Shown: positions 15,979 to 25,940, counted from the first letter of the stretch. The stretch is 64,000 nt of DNA from CAYXLW01 sp964466055 (GCA_964466055.1 CAYXLW010000004.1:1-64000); one strand, 5' to 3'. The notes: a model not told the origin generated them from the sequence alone. Translations and numbers: made by a program.

Positions 15979-17082
15979 ATGAATAATTTTGTACTATTTT
16001 TCATTGGCATAGCACTTCTTTCAATATTTGGATCTAGAATATTTCCTATTTTAATAATAGGATATCTTTTATATAAGAGAGTTATTGAGCCTAATATGTC
16101 ATCAAGTAAAAATAAATGGAAAGGAATTGAAAATTGGTTGAAAAGTTTTTTACAAAAGGGTTCTATAAGTAGTGAAGATGCCAAATTTTATGATCCTAAA
16201 AATAGTAAAACCAATAATTCATCATTTAATTCTTTTAACATGAATTTCTTAAATACAAAACGTATTTTATTAGCAGTTGTAGGGCTAATATTTCTATTTA
16301 TCATAATAGATGGATTTGTTTCTGTTCCTGCTGGGACTGTGGCTGTAATCTACGATCGTGGTAGAGGAGTACTAAATGAAGAGCTTCCAGAGGGGCTGCA
16401 TTTAAAAATACCTTTTTGGCAAGTTGCTACCATAATGGATACTCGTTTACAAACTTATACAATGAGTATTGCAGATAGAGAGGGAGAGATATATGGAGAT
16501 GATTCTATTGAAAGTTTGACTAGAGATGGACAAAAAGTATTAATAGATGTGACTATTCAATATAGAATTAAAGGGGATGATGCTCCTTGGATTTATAAAG
16601 AAGTAGGATCAGATTATGTGTCAAAAATCGTTCGTCCTGGTGTTAGAAATGTCCTTCGTGATGTTATAACTGGTTATGATTCTACAAAATTATTCAAACA
16701 AGAATCTCGTATGGAAGCTCAAGAAAAGATGAGAGAGGCTCTTAGTGGATTGTATGGGAAAAATAAGGTTCAATTAGAAGCAGTTTTACTACGGAATATA
16801 AAATTCTCAGAAGTCTATTTGCAATCTATAGAAGATAAACAGGTAGCACAGCAACGAATTCAAAAATCTGAATTTGAAAAACAAGAGGCTGAGATTAAAA
16901 AGCAAACAAAAATTATAGAAGCTGAAGCTGAAGCTGAAAGTATTAAGCTAAAAGGACAATCTCTTAGACAAAATCCAGCGGTGATTCAATTTGAAATGGT
17001 TCAAAAACTTTCACCAAATATTAAATGGGGAGTTTTGCCAGATGGTGTTCTTCCTATGTTAAATATGGATAAATTAGAATAG
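15979..17082 (+). CDS. SPFH/prohibitin-family membrane protein
   Basis: A 367-residue protein with an N-terminal hydrophobic stretch (residues ~5-32), a second membrane helix (~94-118), then a band-7/SPFH domain beginning FVSVPAGTVAVIYDRGRG. A charged coiled coil (EFEKQEAEIKKQTKIIEAEA) lies near residues 300-325. SPFH proteins form large membrane rings that organise proteases or other membrane proteins (compare HflC and prohibitin). No FtsH gene is adjacent. It is transcribed alone and ends 32 bases before a terminator. The extra N-terminal helix is unusual for HflC. Confidence 0.88.
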   Translation: MNNFVLFFIGIALLSIFGSRIFPILIIGYLLYKRVIEPNMSSSKNKWKGIENWLKSFLQKGSISSEDAKFYDPKNSKTNNSSFNSFNMNFLNTKRILLAVVGLIFLFIIIDGFVSVPAGTVAVIYDRGRGVLNEELPEGLHLKIPFWQVATIMDTRLQTYTMSIADREGEIYGDDSIESLTRDGQKVLIDVTIQYRIKGDDAPWIYKEVGSDYVSKIVRPGVRNVLRDVITGYDSTKLFKQESRMEAQEKMREALSGLYGKNKVQLEAVLLRNIKFSEVYLQSIEDKQVAQQRIQKSEFEKQEAEIKKQTKIIEAEAEAESIKLKGQSLRQNPAVIQFEMVQKLSPNIKWGVLPDGVLPMLNMDKLE

Positions 17083-17114
17083 ATTATAAATATATTTTGT
17101 AGTATTTAGAGTTT

Positions 17115-17143
17115 AAACCTCCTTTATTAAAGGAGGTTTTTTA
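17115..17143 (+). terminator. Hairpin terminator after the SPFH gene
   Basis: AAACCTCCTTT and AAAGGAGGTTT form an 11-base perfect stem with a 3-base loop and a following T-run. Confidence 0.88.
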
Positions 17144-17287
17144 AAAGTAATATTTTAAAAATTGGTATGAATAATTAAGAAAATTAAAATTTCCTACATA
17201 AATTGGACATATAAGAGATATTCTCTTAATAAATTTAAATAATCTTAACTTTTAAAGTTTTTTTATTTATTAATAATTTATTTGATT

Positions 17288-18049
17288 ATGAATTATTCAG
17301 AGGGGATACAAAATCAAGACACTCCAAAAAGAGAAACTCTGGTCATAGAAATTCGGAAAGGTGAGAAAATTGGTACAGATGAGAATGCCAGTGATATAGT
17401 AAAAAAATATATGAAAGAATTGGCGGAAAGGATGGGAGTTCAAATGGTACATCAGCCAGAAACGCATTTATCTCCAAAATTTGGTTTATCAGGATGGCTT
17501 CCTACTAAATCAGAAGAAGGGGCTTCGGCGATACATATATATGATTGGGATGATAGAGATCCTTCGTTCATAAGTGTTGATATTTCTATGCCTAATGCCA
17601 CGCCGGATGATAAAAAAAAAGAAATAATAAATTGGACTAGTGAGTATTTTAGTGCGAAGAAGATTGCAACTAAAACAAATAAGGATAGAAATGATTGGCA
17701 GGAATTAGCCCCCGAAATTCTAAGGCAAAGATTGTCACTACGTGTGAAACTAAATGATGTTTTAAAAAATGGTGGATTGGAAATAATTCAGGAGAAATTA
17801 ATAAAATATTTGGAAGAATTATGTCCTGTTCTTGATATGAACGGTATTTCAAAACCTTTAGCAATAATAGATAATGAAATTTCTTCAATATCTGCTTGGG
17901 TGCATTGGGAAACTTCAGGGGCTATTATTAGCTGTAAAGACGGGTTTCTTGATATAGATATTTATACTTGTAAAGAATTTAATCCTGAAACGGCTATTAA
18001 CTTTACTCAAAAAAAATTGGGGGAGATTTTATATTCTAAAAGTTTTTAA
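17288..18049 (+). CDS. Tandem SpeD-like (AdoMet decarboxylase fold) protein
   Basis: A 253-residue protein (ATG at 17288; a TTG two codons upstream is less likely). Both halves resemble S-adenosylmethionine decarboxylase. The first half has FGLSGWLPTKSEEG followed by SAIHIYDW and SFISVDI, matching the SpeD sequence GVSG...ESHLTIHTW...AAIDL. The second half has HWETSGAIISCKDG and LDIDIYTCKEF. SpeD cleaves itself at a Ser in the ESH motif; here that position appears to be Gly in the first half, so pyruvoyl formation is doubtful there. No spermidine synthase lies nearby. The assignment rests on motif resemblance only. Confidence 0.5.
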   Translation: MNYSEGIQNQDTPKRETLVIEIRKGEKIGTDENASDIVKKYMKELAERMGVQMVHQPETHLSPKFGLSGWLPTKSEEGASAIHIYDWDDRDPSFISVDISMPNATPDDKKKEIINWTSEYFSAKKIATKTNKDRNDWQELAPEILRQRLSLRVKLNDVLKNGGLEIIQEKLIKYLEELCPVLDMNGISKPLAIIDNEISSISAWVHWETSGAIISCKDGFLDIDIYTCKEFNPETAINFTQKKLGEILYSKSF

Positions 18050-18067
18050 TTTTTACTTTATTAAACT

Positions 18068-18976
18068 ATGGGAAATGTTGATGTTTTAAAAGAAAGCGGA
18101 ATTGAGACAATTACTGAGGCTTTACATGTAAAGGGATTACCTGATCTTTTTGTAGGAGTTTTAAGAGATAAGCAGAAGTTTATTAAAAGTAAATTAATTA
18201 AAGCCGTTGCTACGGCATTTAGGGATATTTATGGACATGGAAAACCTGTAGATAATACAAGTTGGGGGGAATATTTGAAATGTACGACATGTGGTGAAAA
18301 TCAATCTATAGAAGATTTTTATGAACTTGATACATATGAGCATATTTCAGAATTAGAGAAAAATGGAATTCCAAAAAACATTTCATGCCCAAGTTGTAAA
18401 GGGGAAATGGAACTCTTTTGGCCCTCTGATAAATTGATTGATAATATGATAAAACAGTTTTCTGAAAAAATATTATTTTTGGTAACTCTTCACGATGCAC
18501 AGGGAAATATTTATGGATTTGAATATGGATTTAAAGAGACAATAAAACAAGCATGGGAAGACACTATTTCTAAACTTTATAAAAATTCAAGTCTAAATTA
18601 TGAGGAATATTTAAGACAAATAAATCAAAAAAGTAATGGTAAACTGAAAGAATATACAGAAGTTATACATTTAGTAGAAGTGGGGCAAACACTTCCCTCT
18701 AGAGGTAAAGACACATTCTATAATCTTTTAGGTACATTTCTAAACGATTCTATACCAAAAGAAATTCGTGAAACGTGTTCTGGAATTACAGCAACACAAA
18801 AAGGATTGAATGCATATTTAATTTCCAAATTAGCAGAATGGGGAGATATTTGTGAAGTTGATGATTCTAAAACTGTAGTATTAGAAGGAAACATTGAAAA
18901 TATGTCCGAGGCTACAAAAGAGAAAAGTGCTCATAAATTTCTATCCTTTTATATAAATCGAAGAAAGAAAAAGTAA
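18068..18976 (+). CDS. Hypothetical zinc-ribbon protein
   Basis: A 302-residue protein 18 bases after the SpeD-like gene and probably co-transcribed. Residues ~75-120 hold two CxxC pairs (CTTC and CPSC) that would form a zinc ribbon. The part after residue ~140 (LVTLHDAQGNIYGFEYG; EVGQTLPSRGKDTFYNLLGT) looks like a compact alpha/beta domain of unknown type. No membrane segments. I do not recognise the family. Pairing with the SpeD-like gene suggests a shared pathway. Confidence 0.7.
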   Translation: MGNVDVLKESGIETITEALHVKGLPDLFVGVLRDKQKFIKSKLIKAVATAFRDIYGHGKPVDNTSWGEYLKCTTCGENQSIEDFYELDTYEHISELEKNGIPKNISCPSCKGEMELFWPSDKLIDNMIKQFSEKILFLVTLHDAQGNIYGFEYGFKETIKQAWEDTISKLYKNSSLNYEEYLRQINQKSNGKLKEYTEVIHLVEVGQTLPSRGKDTFYNLLGTFLNDSIPKEIRETCSGITATQKGLNAYLISKLAEWGDICEVDDSKTVVLEGNIENMSEATKEKSAHKFLSFYINRRKKK

Positions 18977-19092
18977 AAATATAATAAATCATAGGATGTT
19001 AATCTTTTATTGTCTTTATCAAAGAATATGAGATAATTCCACTCAGTGGTGGGGGCTTACTGTAAAGTTAGTATTATATTTAATTTATCTAA

Positions 19093-21198
19093 ATGTTAAT
19101 ATTTACATATTTGGCTTCATGTTTAATTTACTTAGTACTTATAGTATTAATTGTTTTAAAAAAGCCAAAATCAATTAGTACTATGTATTTTCTTATACTT
19201 CTAATTGGTATTCTTGGATGGACATTTACTCTTTACTTGTATCTTTTTATTGATTTGGGTTACTGGTTGCTTTTTATAGGACGATTAAACTATAGCATGG
19301 GAGTACTTATATCATTTGGTATTACTGCTTTTTTCTACGAATTTCCTAAACCAAAACTTATTTTTTCACGTTTTAGTAAGATATCTTTTACTATATATTC
19401 ACTCTCTCTTTTTTTTATAAGTTTATTTACTCCTTTGATTGATAAATCCGAAACCATAACTACATATGGTCCAGTTGTCACATTAGGAGATCATTATTAT
19501 TTATATGCAGTTCATTTAGGAATTTCAATATTTTTGCCGATAGTTTTTGGTCTTAAAAAAATTTCTTTCTTGTCAGGTTTGGATAAATTAAGATTTCAAT
19601 ATTCTTTTTGGATATTTATTCCTGGTTATGCTATTGGGTATATTATTGCAACTATACTCCCCATTTTTGGGGTTGTAGAACATTTTAAGTATATGTTTTT
19701 AGTTTTTGTACCAGGAATTATTTCTTCATTTTATTCAATATATAAATATAGATTCTTTAATTTTTCAAATGTATCATTAAATTTCTTCAGGAAAACTGTG
19801 TTATGCTTAATTTTTTTACTAACAATTTATTTTTTATTCAATATTTTAACTTACTTCTTTCAAAATATTAATTTTCAATTTTTTGGATTGATCAGTTCTA
19901 TAATTGGATTAATTCTATTTATAGAAATAGAGAAAATATTTCCTAAGTTTATTAGTGAAGATTTTCGTATATTCTATAATACAATTACAGAGCTCAAATC
20001 AGAAATTTATTCTATTGATACTTATGATAAACTAATAAACATTTTAGAAAATGGATTTGTAATAAAACTTAACATAAAAAGTGTTAATCTTTTTTTAACA
20101 TCCAACAAAGAAGTAAAAACAAGTATACCATTTTATTTAAAAGATAAATTTACGAAAAATCTTGAAGGATATAAAAAAGATTCTTTATTTTTGCAAGAAA
20201 TAGACTTTATGAAAATTTCACCAGAAATAAAAGAATTATTAAAAATAAAGATGAGTAATTTGAATGCATATGTATGTATTCCTTTGTTTTCAACAGATAA
20301 TTTAATTGGATTTTTAACTCTAGGAAGTAAGGAAAAAGAGTCTCCATATACCAAGGAAGAAATTGATGGCTTACTAGAATTTCGTAATCATCTGGAAATT
20401 ATTTTCATGAATATTCTTCTTACAAGTCATCTTAAAGAAGAAAATGATCTTATGAAAAATATTATCTTCCAAAAAACACAAAAACTTAGAGAACAAATTA
20501 AAAAAGTAAGAGATTTGGTTAAGCAACAATCAGATTTTATTGCTGTTATAGCACATGAATTTAGGACGCCATTAAGTATAGCCATATTCCAACTTGAAGA
20601 TATAAAAGAGCTTTGTAATGATAAAAGTGAAGGATTAGAAAATATAGAAAGTATAGGTTTAGCTTTAACTTCTTTAAAAGATCTTACACAAAAGCTTTTT
20701 GATTCTCAGCAATATGATTTATATAAAGTAAAATTTACCCCTTCAAATATAAATCTTATCTCATTTCTAGAAGGAATTTATAAAGAATTTTTACCTTTTA
20801 TGAATGAAAAATCACTTAAATTTTTATTCAAAAGTTCGATACAAAAAAGCACTAAATGTAATATCGATGAGTTGCAAATGAAGCAGGTATTTAATAATCT
20901 TATAAGTAATGCTATTAAATTTACTCCAAACTATGGGGAAATTGTTTTGCAATCAAAAGAGATAGGGGAATATGTTTTTATTTACATTATAGATACAGGG
21001 GAAGGAATTCCTGGTCCAGAAAAAAAGAGGGTTTTTGAAAAGTTTAGAACAGGGAAAAATATAGGAAAATTAGGATTGGGATTGGGTCTATATATTTGTA
21101 AAAAAATCATTGGTCTTCATAGAGGGGAAATATTAGTAAACGATACCCCAAATGGAGGAACAATATTCTCTATAAAACTAAAAAAAGTACAAAGCTAA
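19093..21198 (+). CDS. Sensor histidine kinase, 7TM-GAF-HisKA-HATPase
   Basis: A 701-residue sensor kinase. Seven or eight membrane helices fill residues ~1-270 (7TM sensor type), then a GAF-like domain (~290-450), a helical linker, HisKA with the phospho-acceptor in AVIAHEFRTPLS (H488), and a HATPase domain with N-box NLISNAIKFTP, G1 box DTGEGIPG, F-box region VFEKF and G2 box GLGLGLYICKKI. All catalytic boxes are present. The ligand is unknown. A probable partner is the OmpR-type regulator at 22476 or the receiver encoded convergently at 21221-21583. Confidence 0.92.
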   Translation: MLIFTYLASCLIYLVLIVLIVLKKPKSISTMYFLILLIGILGWTFTLYLYLFIDLGYWLLFIGRLNYSMGVLISFGITAFFYEFPKPKLIFSRFSKISFTIYSLSLFFISLFTPLIDKSETITTYGPVVTLGDHYYLYAVHLGISIFLPIVFGLKKISFLSGLDKLRFQYSFWIFIPGYAIGYIIATILPIFGVVEHFKYMFLVFVPGIISSFYSIYKYRFFNFSNVSLNFFRKTVLCLIFLLTIYFLFNILTYFFQNINFQFFGLISSIIGLILFIEIEKIFPKFISEDFRIFYNTITELKSEIYSIDTYDKLINILENGFVIKLNIKSVNLFLTSNKEVKTSIPFYLKDKFTKNLEGYKKDSLFLQEIDFMKISPEIKELLKIKMSNLNAYVCIPLFSTDNLIGFLTLGSKEKESPYTKEEIDGLLEFRNHLEIIFMNILLTSHLKEENDLMKNIIFQKTQKLREQIKKVRDLVKQQSDFIAVIAHEFRTPLSIAIFQLEDIKELCNDKSEGLENIESIGLALTSLKDLTQKLFDSQQYDLYKVKFTPSNINLISFLEGIYKEFLPFMNEKSLKFLFKSSIQKSTKCNIDELQMKQVFNNLISNAIKFTPNYGEIVLQSKEIGEYVFIYIIDTGEGIPGPEKKRVFEKFRTGKNIGKLGLGLGLYICKKIIGLHRGEILVNDTPNGGTIFSIKLKKVQS

Positions 21199-21220
21199 AC
21201 AAGGTATTGAACTCATTATT

Positions 21221-21583
21221 TTAATGTAAATTTTTTAGATAATTTAAAAGTATATTAGGGGGAGTATTAATTTTTACTAAAAAATCATCAGCTCCAGCTT
21301 TAAATGCTTCTTCCTCAAATTGAAATTTACTATAATTAGAAAGAACTATAATTTTAGACTGCGGTAATTCTTTTCTTAAAAAAGGAATAATAGAAATACC
21401 TGATCTTCCTTCTCCTTTAATTCCATGATCTATCAATAAAATATCTGCCTTAAAGCTTTTAACTGCCTCCTTTGTTTCTTGAGATGTTTTGGTCCATAAT
21501 ACATCATAAGAATTCTCCTCAATCTTTTTTTTATAAATCTGTCCTAATGTTTCCTCGTCTTCCAAAATTAAAACTTTTATCAT
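21221..21583 (-). CDS. Single-domain response regulator
   Basis: A 120-residue receiver with acidic pocket residues in LILEDEE, phospho-Asp in LLIDHGI (about D52), a Ser switch in IVLSNYS and the conserved Lys in DFLVKIN. It has no output domain. It is convergent with the histidine kinase, 22 bases from its stop codon. It could be a phosphate sink or relay protein for that kinase. Confidence 0.88.
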   Translation of the reverse strand: MIKVLILEDEETLGQIYKKKIEENSYDVLWTKTSQETKEAVKSFKADILLIDHGIKGEGRSGISIIPFLRKELPQSKIIVLSNYSKFQFEEEAFKAGADDFLVKINTPPNILLNYLKNLH

Positions 21584-21768
21584 AAATAAAACAAATATTA
21601 AAAAATATCCTCATTTAAACCTCTGATACGATAAATATATTCTTGTGCTAAAATTTTCTCAAGACTTACAAAAATATTTTCTATAATTATCTACATAAAA
21701 AATACAAATTGTTAATACAATAAATAAGCAAAAATATTATTTTAAATTTTATAATAATCTTATAAATT

Positions 21769-22371
21769 ATGTTGATATCAACAAAAAGTCTTATTAAGCA
21801 TAAATTACTTAACATCCTTACAATTTTGAATTTTTCTATGGAAGAAATATCCATACTTGAAGATAAAAATAAAATTCATGAGCTAATAAAATTAGCTATT
21901 TTGCTTGTAGAGTATGAAAATATTTTTCTCGATGAGAAATTAAAATTTTTTATTCAAGAGCAAAATATATCTGAAATTTTAGAAATTATCATACTTACTT
22001 ATGAAGAAGAAATTACAGCCAAAAAAGTAAAAATTTCCCCATTAAAATCTAGTCATTTGATAAATATTGATAGATACTATTTCATTGAAGCACTTAATAG
22101 AGTGTTTTTAAGAATTTTAGACATAGATAAAATTTCTTACATTAAATTTAAATTTAAAAAAGAAAGTAATTCTCTATCTCTATTTCATGATGGTAGAAAA
22201 ATAGAAGATTTTAATAAGAATCCATTAGTGGATTATCTTGAAAGAGAAGATGCACAATATACTGAAATTCATTTTCAAATTGCATTACATATTTTAGATT
22301 CCCATGGGATAAAGATTTTTTCTAGGAAAGGGGAAATAGAAATTTTTTTTCCTTCCTTAATGATTAATTAA
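21769..22371 (+). CDS. Degenerate histidine-kinase-like protein
   Basis: A 200-residue protein whose N-terminal helix pair (SLIKHKLLNILTILNFS, with H11) resembles a HisKA dimerisation hairpin. The C-terminal part (DRYYFIEALNRVFLRILDI, then FFPSLMIN) has the strand-helix order of a HATPase domain, but the N-box Asn and the glycine boxes are missing, so ATP binding is unlikely. By position between two regulator genes it may be a phosphotransfer protein like Spo0B or a kinase decoy. This is inference; no family was recognised. Confidence 0.55.
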   Translation: MLISTKSLIKHKLLNILTILNFSMEEISILEDKNKIHELIKLAILLVEYENIFLDEKLKFFIQEQNISEILEIIILTYEEEITAKKVKISPLKSSHLINIDRYYFIEALNRVFLRILDIDKISYIKFKFKKESNSLSLFHDGRKIEDFNKNPLVDYLEREDAQYTEIHFQIALHILDSHGIKIFSRKGEIEIFFPSLMIN

Positions 22372-22475
22372 AACTTATATTTTAATGAATGAATAATTAA
22401 GAAAATTAATTTTTTTTGCTAAAATATTATATATAATGCCAGAAATATATAATAAACAATTTAATCAATATCAGA

Positions 22476-23177
22476 ATGAAAATACTTATAATAGATGATG
22501 ATTTACTTATTTTAAGCATTTTAGAAAAACAGTTAAAGCATATTGCCGATGAAATTGTGGTAATAAATAAGTATGAAAATGCAGAGGATTTAATTCTAAC
22601 AAAAAATTTCGATGTTATTGTTTGTGATCATCGTTTGTCAAATGAATCAGGTAGGCAAGGGCTAGATCTAATAAAGAAGATGAGAGCGAAAAAAATACAT
22701 ACTCCAATTCTTCTATTAACAGGAAGGAATATGGATGAAATTACACCATGGGATGCATTAGATTCAGGAAGTGATGATTTCTTAAAAAAACCGTATAGGG
22801 CAGAAGAACTTATTGCAAGAATAAAATTAATTTATAGAAGGAATTTTAAATTTGAAGAACCACAAAAAAACATAATAAAATATAAAAACATACATCTTGA
22901 TGTTAATTCTATGGATTTGATAATTAATAAAAGATGTATTAAATTGGGAAGAATACTATTTTTACTTATGTTACAGTTTTTGAAACGTCCATATAAACTT
23001 ATGCCGAATAAATCTTTAGTGGAATATTTATGGGGAAAAGAAACTACTGCCAAAAAGGGGAGTATTAATTCTTTAAGAGTTTACATTCATAACCTAAAAA
23101 ATATTTTAGGTAAAAATAGTGGATATATTAGAAGTATGTATTCTTGCGGATATGTTTTTGATGAGAAAGTTAAATAA
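22476..23177 (+). CDS. OmpR/PhoB-type response regulator
   Basis: A 233-residue regulator. The receiver has acidic pocket IIDDDL, phospho-acceptor IVCDHRL (D51), switch Thr in LLTGRN and Lys in DFLKKPYR. The winged-helix DNA-binding domain spans ~130-230, with the recognition region SINSLRVYIHNLKNILG and the terminal wing GYIRSMYSCGYVF. It should act as a transcription factor downstream of a kinase, most simply the one at 19093. Confidence 0.92.
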   Translation: MKILIIDDDLLILSILEKQLKHIADEIVVINKYENAEDLILTKNFDVIVCDHRLSNESGRQGLDLIKKMRAKKIHTPILLLTGRNMDEITPWDALDSGSDDFLKKPYRAEELIARIKLIYRRNFKFEEPQKNIIKYKNIHLDVNSMDLIINKRCIKLGRILFLLMLQFLKRPYKLMPNKSLVEYLWGKETTAKKGSINSLRVYIHNLKNILGKNSGYIRSMYSCGYVFDEKVK

Positions 23178-23214
23178 GAATTTATTATTAAAGTTTTTTA
23201 AAAGTTCAAAAAAA

Positions 23215-24615
23215 TTAACAATCTTTAATAAGGTTTTTTATTTCTTTTAGAGTTTCTAAAGGATTGTTTACAATATCATCAATAAATTCTGGGATTTCTT
23301 TAATTTTGTTTGCAAATGTATAAATTACAGGAAATATATCTATATTTTTTATATTATCAATAATTTGTTTCACTGCCGCCATTTTTAATTCATCTCCCAT
23401 AATATCAACAGTAGTTTTCCCAGGGAATATTGTTTGTGTTAATCCGTCTAGAATAACACAGCATCTAGCAAAAGAAGATATACTAGTTGGAATTGGTATT
23501 TTATACTTTATCAAAATTTTTATTATTCCCATAAACCAAAATCCAATTCCTTCATTTTTAGTTTTTTCTAAAAAGATTTTGACATCTTCTTCTATAATAT
23601 AGGCATATTGTTTATGTTCTACATTTGAAAGTTCTAAAGCGAATTTTATAAGATCTTGAGAATTTTTTGTATAAATAGCCAAAAAAATATTTTTTACAAA
23701 AAAAGTATCTTTCTTGTTTAATTCCTCAGTTAATCCATAATCAATATTTGAAAAATCACCATTTGGTAATATTAAAATATTAGATAAATGAGGATCTGCT
23801 TGAAAAAGATATTCTTCGCAATTAAACATATTTCTTGTTCCTGCACTTAAATATGTTTTAAAACTTTTGAAAATATCATAATTTGGATTATTTTTAATTG
23901 AATCTATTTTAGTTAAAGGGACTCCTTCTGCGAAATCCATAGTTATAATATTTTCACTGCAAAATTTGGGATAAGAAATTGGGAAAAAGCCTTTTCCTAA
24001 GTCTTTTCTAAATTTTTTCTGATGTACAAAGTTATATTGTATACGTGCTTTTAATAGATTTTTTTCTTCTTTTTTAAAATCTGTTTCATTTTCTAGCCAT
24101 TTCTCAAAATGAACTATGAGTTCAGATATTTTTATACATCTTAGTGTGCTTGAAAAAATTTTAGCAATAAAAAATATTATTTTACTTATTCTTATGTCTT
24201 TCTTTATTTTTTCATCCACTTCAGGTCTTTTTATCTTTATGGCAACAACAGTTCCGTCTTTTAAAATACCCTTATGTACTTGGCTAATAGATGCTGAAGC
24301 TATTGGGTTTTTATTGAATTTACGAAAAAGTTTTTCTGGGGTTTTTCTGAAATCCTTAACTATTATTTCTCTTATGATTTCGTAATCTAAAGGGTTAACA
24401 TTATCTAATAGTTTTTGTAGTTCTTTGCAATTTTTTTGAGAGAAAATATCAATTCTCATTGATAAAACTTGTCCAATTTTTATAAATGTAAGTCCTAAGT
24501 TTTCAAAAGATTCTCGTAGTCTTTTGCCGAAAATCTTGTTTTTATGTTGATTAAAATTATAAAAGACAAGGTATTTCAAAAGTACTGATGTTATTTCAAA
24601 TGTTCTTTTTATCAT
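23215..24615 (-). CDS. UbiB/ABC1/AarF-family atypical kinase
   Basis: A 466-residue protein with the family landmarks: KxGQ motif in FIKIGQVLSMR, the Ala-rich nucleotide loop replacement in ASASISQVHKG, VAIKIKRP with the ATP-contact Lys, and ADPHLSNILIL with the metal-binding residues. UbiB-family proteins are ATPase-like kinases linked to ubiquinone or other isoprenoid lipids. A quinone pathway is not visible in this window, so a more general lipid role is likely. The C-terminus lacks an obvious membrane pair. Confidence 0.88.
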   Translation of the reverse strand: MIKRTFEITSVLLKYLVFYNFNQHKNKIFGKRLRESFENLGLTFIKIGQVLSMRIDIFSQKNCKELQKLLDNVNPLDYEIIREIIVKDFRKTPEKLFRKFNKNPIASASISQVHKGILKDGTVVAIKIKRPEVDEKIKKDIRISKIIFFIAKIFSSTLRCIKISELIVHFEKWLENETDFKKEEKNLLKARIQYNFVHQKKFRKDLGKGFFPISYPKFCSENIITMDFAEGVPLTKIDSIKNNPNYDIFKSFKTYLSAGTRNMFNCEEYLFQADPHLSNILILPNGDFSNIDYGLTEELNKKDTFFVKNIFLAIYTKNSQDLIKFALELSNVEHKQYAYIIEEDVKIFLEKTKNEGIGFWFMGIIKILIKYKIPIPTSISSFARCCVILDGLTQTIFPGKTTVDIMGDELKMAAVKQIIDNIKNIDIFPVIYTFANKIKEIPEFIDDIVNNPLETLKEIKNLIKDC

Positions 24616-24638
24616 ATTTAATTATAAATTATATTTTA

Positions 24639-24994
24639 CTAGATATTGTTCTTACATTTATTACATATAAATATATTTTTTGATGAATCTTCCAAAATAG
24701 ATAGGAATGCTTTATCTCCTTTTTTTACCTTAGCATCACATATTTTGCACGATACTTCTTTTGCTAAAATTATTTCTTGAGTTCCTATGATTTTATTTAT
24801 CTCTTTGTCAAAAATTTTTTTTTAACTTTAGAATCTACGAATGTCCCAAATTCATGTCCAATATATAAAAAATCTTCTGTTACATCTCTAAGTAAATTGG
24901 AAACTGTTTTGCCGTGTTTTTTTGCGAGTCCTAGAAATTTATCATAAATTTCTTCAGAAAAACGAGTATGAACTACTTTGCTTTTTTTAGTCAT
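24639..24994 (-). CDS. Ribbon-helix-helix plus zinc-ribbon protein, frameshifted at A9
   Basis: The first frame (24994 to 24797, 65 codons) is a CopG/RHH-like DNA-binding protein: VVHTRFSEEIYDKFLGLAKK and GKTVSNLLRDV. It stops soon after a run of nine A residues (minus strand). With one extra A the frame continues IFDKEINKIIGTQE and ends in a zinc ribbon with CKIC and CNKC, stopping at 24639. The protein would then be about 117 residues. Assembly error, pseudogene, or slippage at the A-run are all possible. Confidence 0.6.
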
Positions 24995-25142
24995 AATAAA
25001 AAAATTAAAATGTATACATTTGTATACATTGTATTATATAAATTACTTATTGCAATTTAATTATATATAGTATATTTACTTTTAAATTAGCATGAATAAT
25101 ACTAAATTGGCAATTAATCCATATTAATTAACCAAAATAAAT

Positions 25143-25928
25143 ATGTTAGTAAATTATCATCTGCACGACATAAATTCATACGATGCTTATGGAACGATTG
25201 AACAATATATTCAAGAAGCAATTAAAAATGATGTTAAATTTTTAGGGATTTCTAATCATGTAGAGACAGTAAAAAATAATTCACATGTTGTAGATATCGA
25301 AGAAGCAATAATTAGATTTAAAAAAGGAAAAGAAGAATTTTTAGAAATTAAAGAAAAATATCCACAAGTTAATATTTCATATGGTTGTGAATTAAGTGTT
25401 AATCCAGAATCTAGAAAAGATATTGAAAGATTAATAAAAGAAGTGGGATTTGATTTCTGTATAGGATCAGTTCATTTTGTTGAAGGATATGATGTAGCTG
25501 GAGAAAATGTTATTGAGATTTGTAAAAAATATCCTCAAGAAGTTCTTATGGATAAGTATTTTAATGCTCTTTTGGATGGTTTAAAATGGGGACAATTTAG
25601 TCATATTGGACACTTTGATGTTATAAAAAGATTTGCAAGTAATTTTTATGGTGAAAAATATGATATGTATCTCCATGAAAAAATATTAAAAGAAATAGCA
25701 AAAATAATTATTGATAAAAATTTTATAGTAGAAATTAATTGTGCAGGTATTTTTTGTCCTTGTAGAGAGCCATCACCTCATGGTGAATTGGTAAAATTTT
25801 TAATTGATAACGGTGTTAAAAAATTTACATTAAGTTCGGATGCTCATAACCCTAGTGAGTTTATGCAAGGTCTTTTAGAAGGGGATATAATATTAAAAAA
25901 ATATAATATTAAACCATTTCATTACTAA
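25143..25928 (+). CDS. PHP-domain phosphoesterase (HisJ-like)
   Basis: A 261-residue PHP-fold metal-dependent phosphatase. Metal ligands are visible in NYHLHD (H6, H8), GISNHVE, IGSVHFVEG, SHIGHFDVI and the terminal TLSSDAHNP. Length and the final SDAH fit the histidinol-phosphatase HisJ subfamily. No other histidine biosynthesis genes are in the window, so the substrate is uncertain. The following membrane gene starts 12 bases after its stop, suggesting one transcript. Confidence 0.85.
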   Translation: MLVNYHLHDINSYDAYGTIEQYIQEAIKNDVKFLGISNHVETVKNNSHVVDIEEAIIRFKKGKEEFLEIKEKYPQVNISYGCELSVNPESRKDIERLIKEVGFDFCIGSVHFVEGYDVAGENVIEICKKYPQEVLMDKYFNALLDGLKWGQFSHIGHFDVIKRFASNFYGEKYDMYLHEKILKEIAKIIIDKNFIVEINCAGIFCPCREPSPHGELVKFLIDNGVKKFTLSSDAHNPSEFMQGLLEGDIILKKYNIKPFHY

Positions 25929-25940
25929 AAAATATAAATA

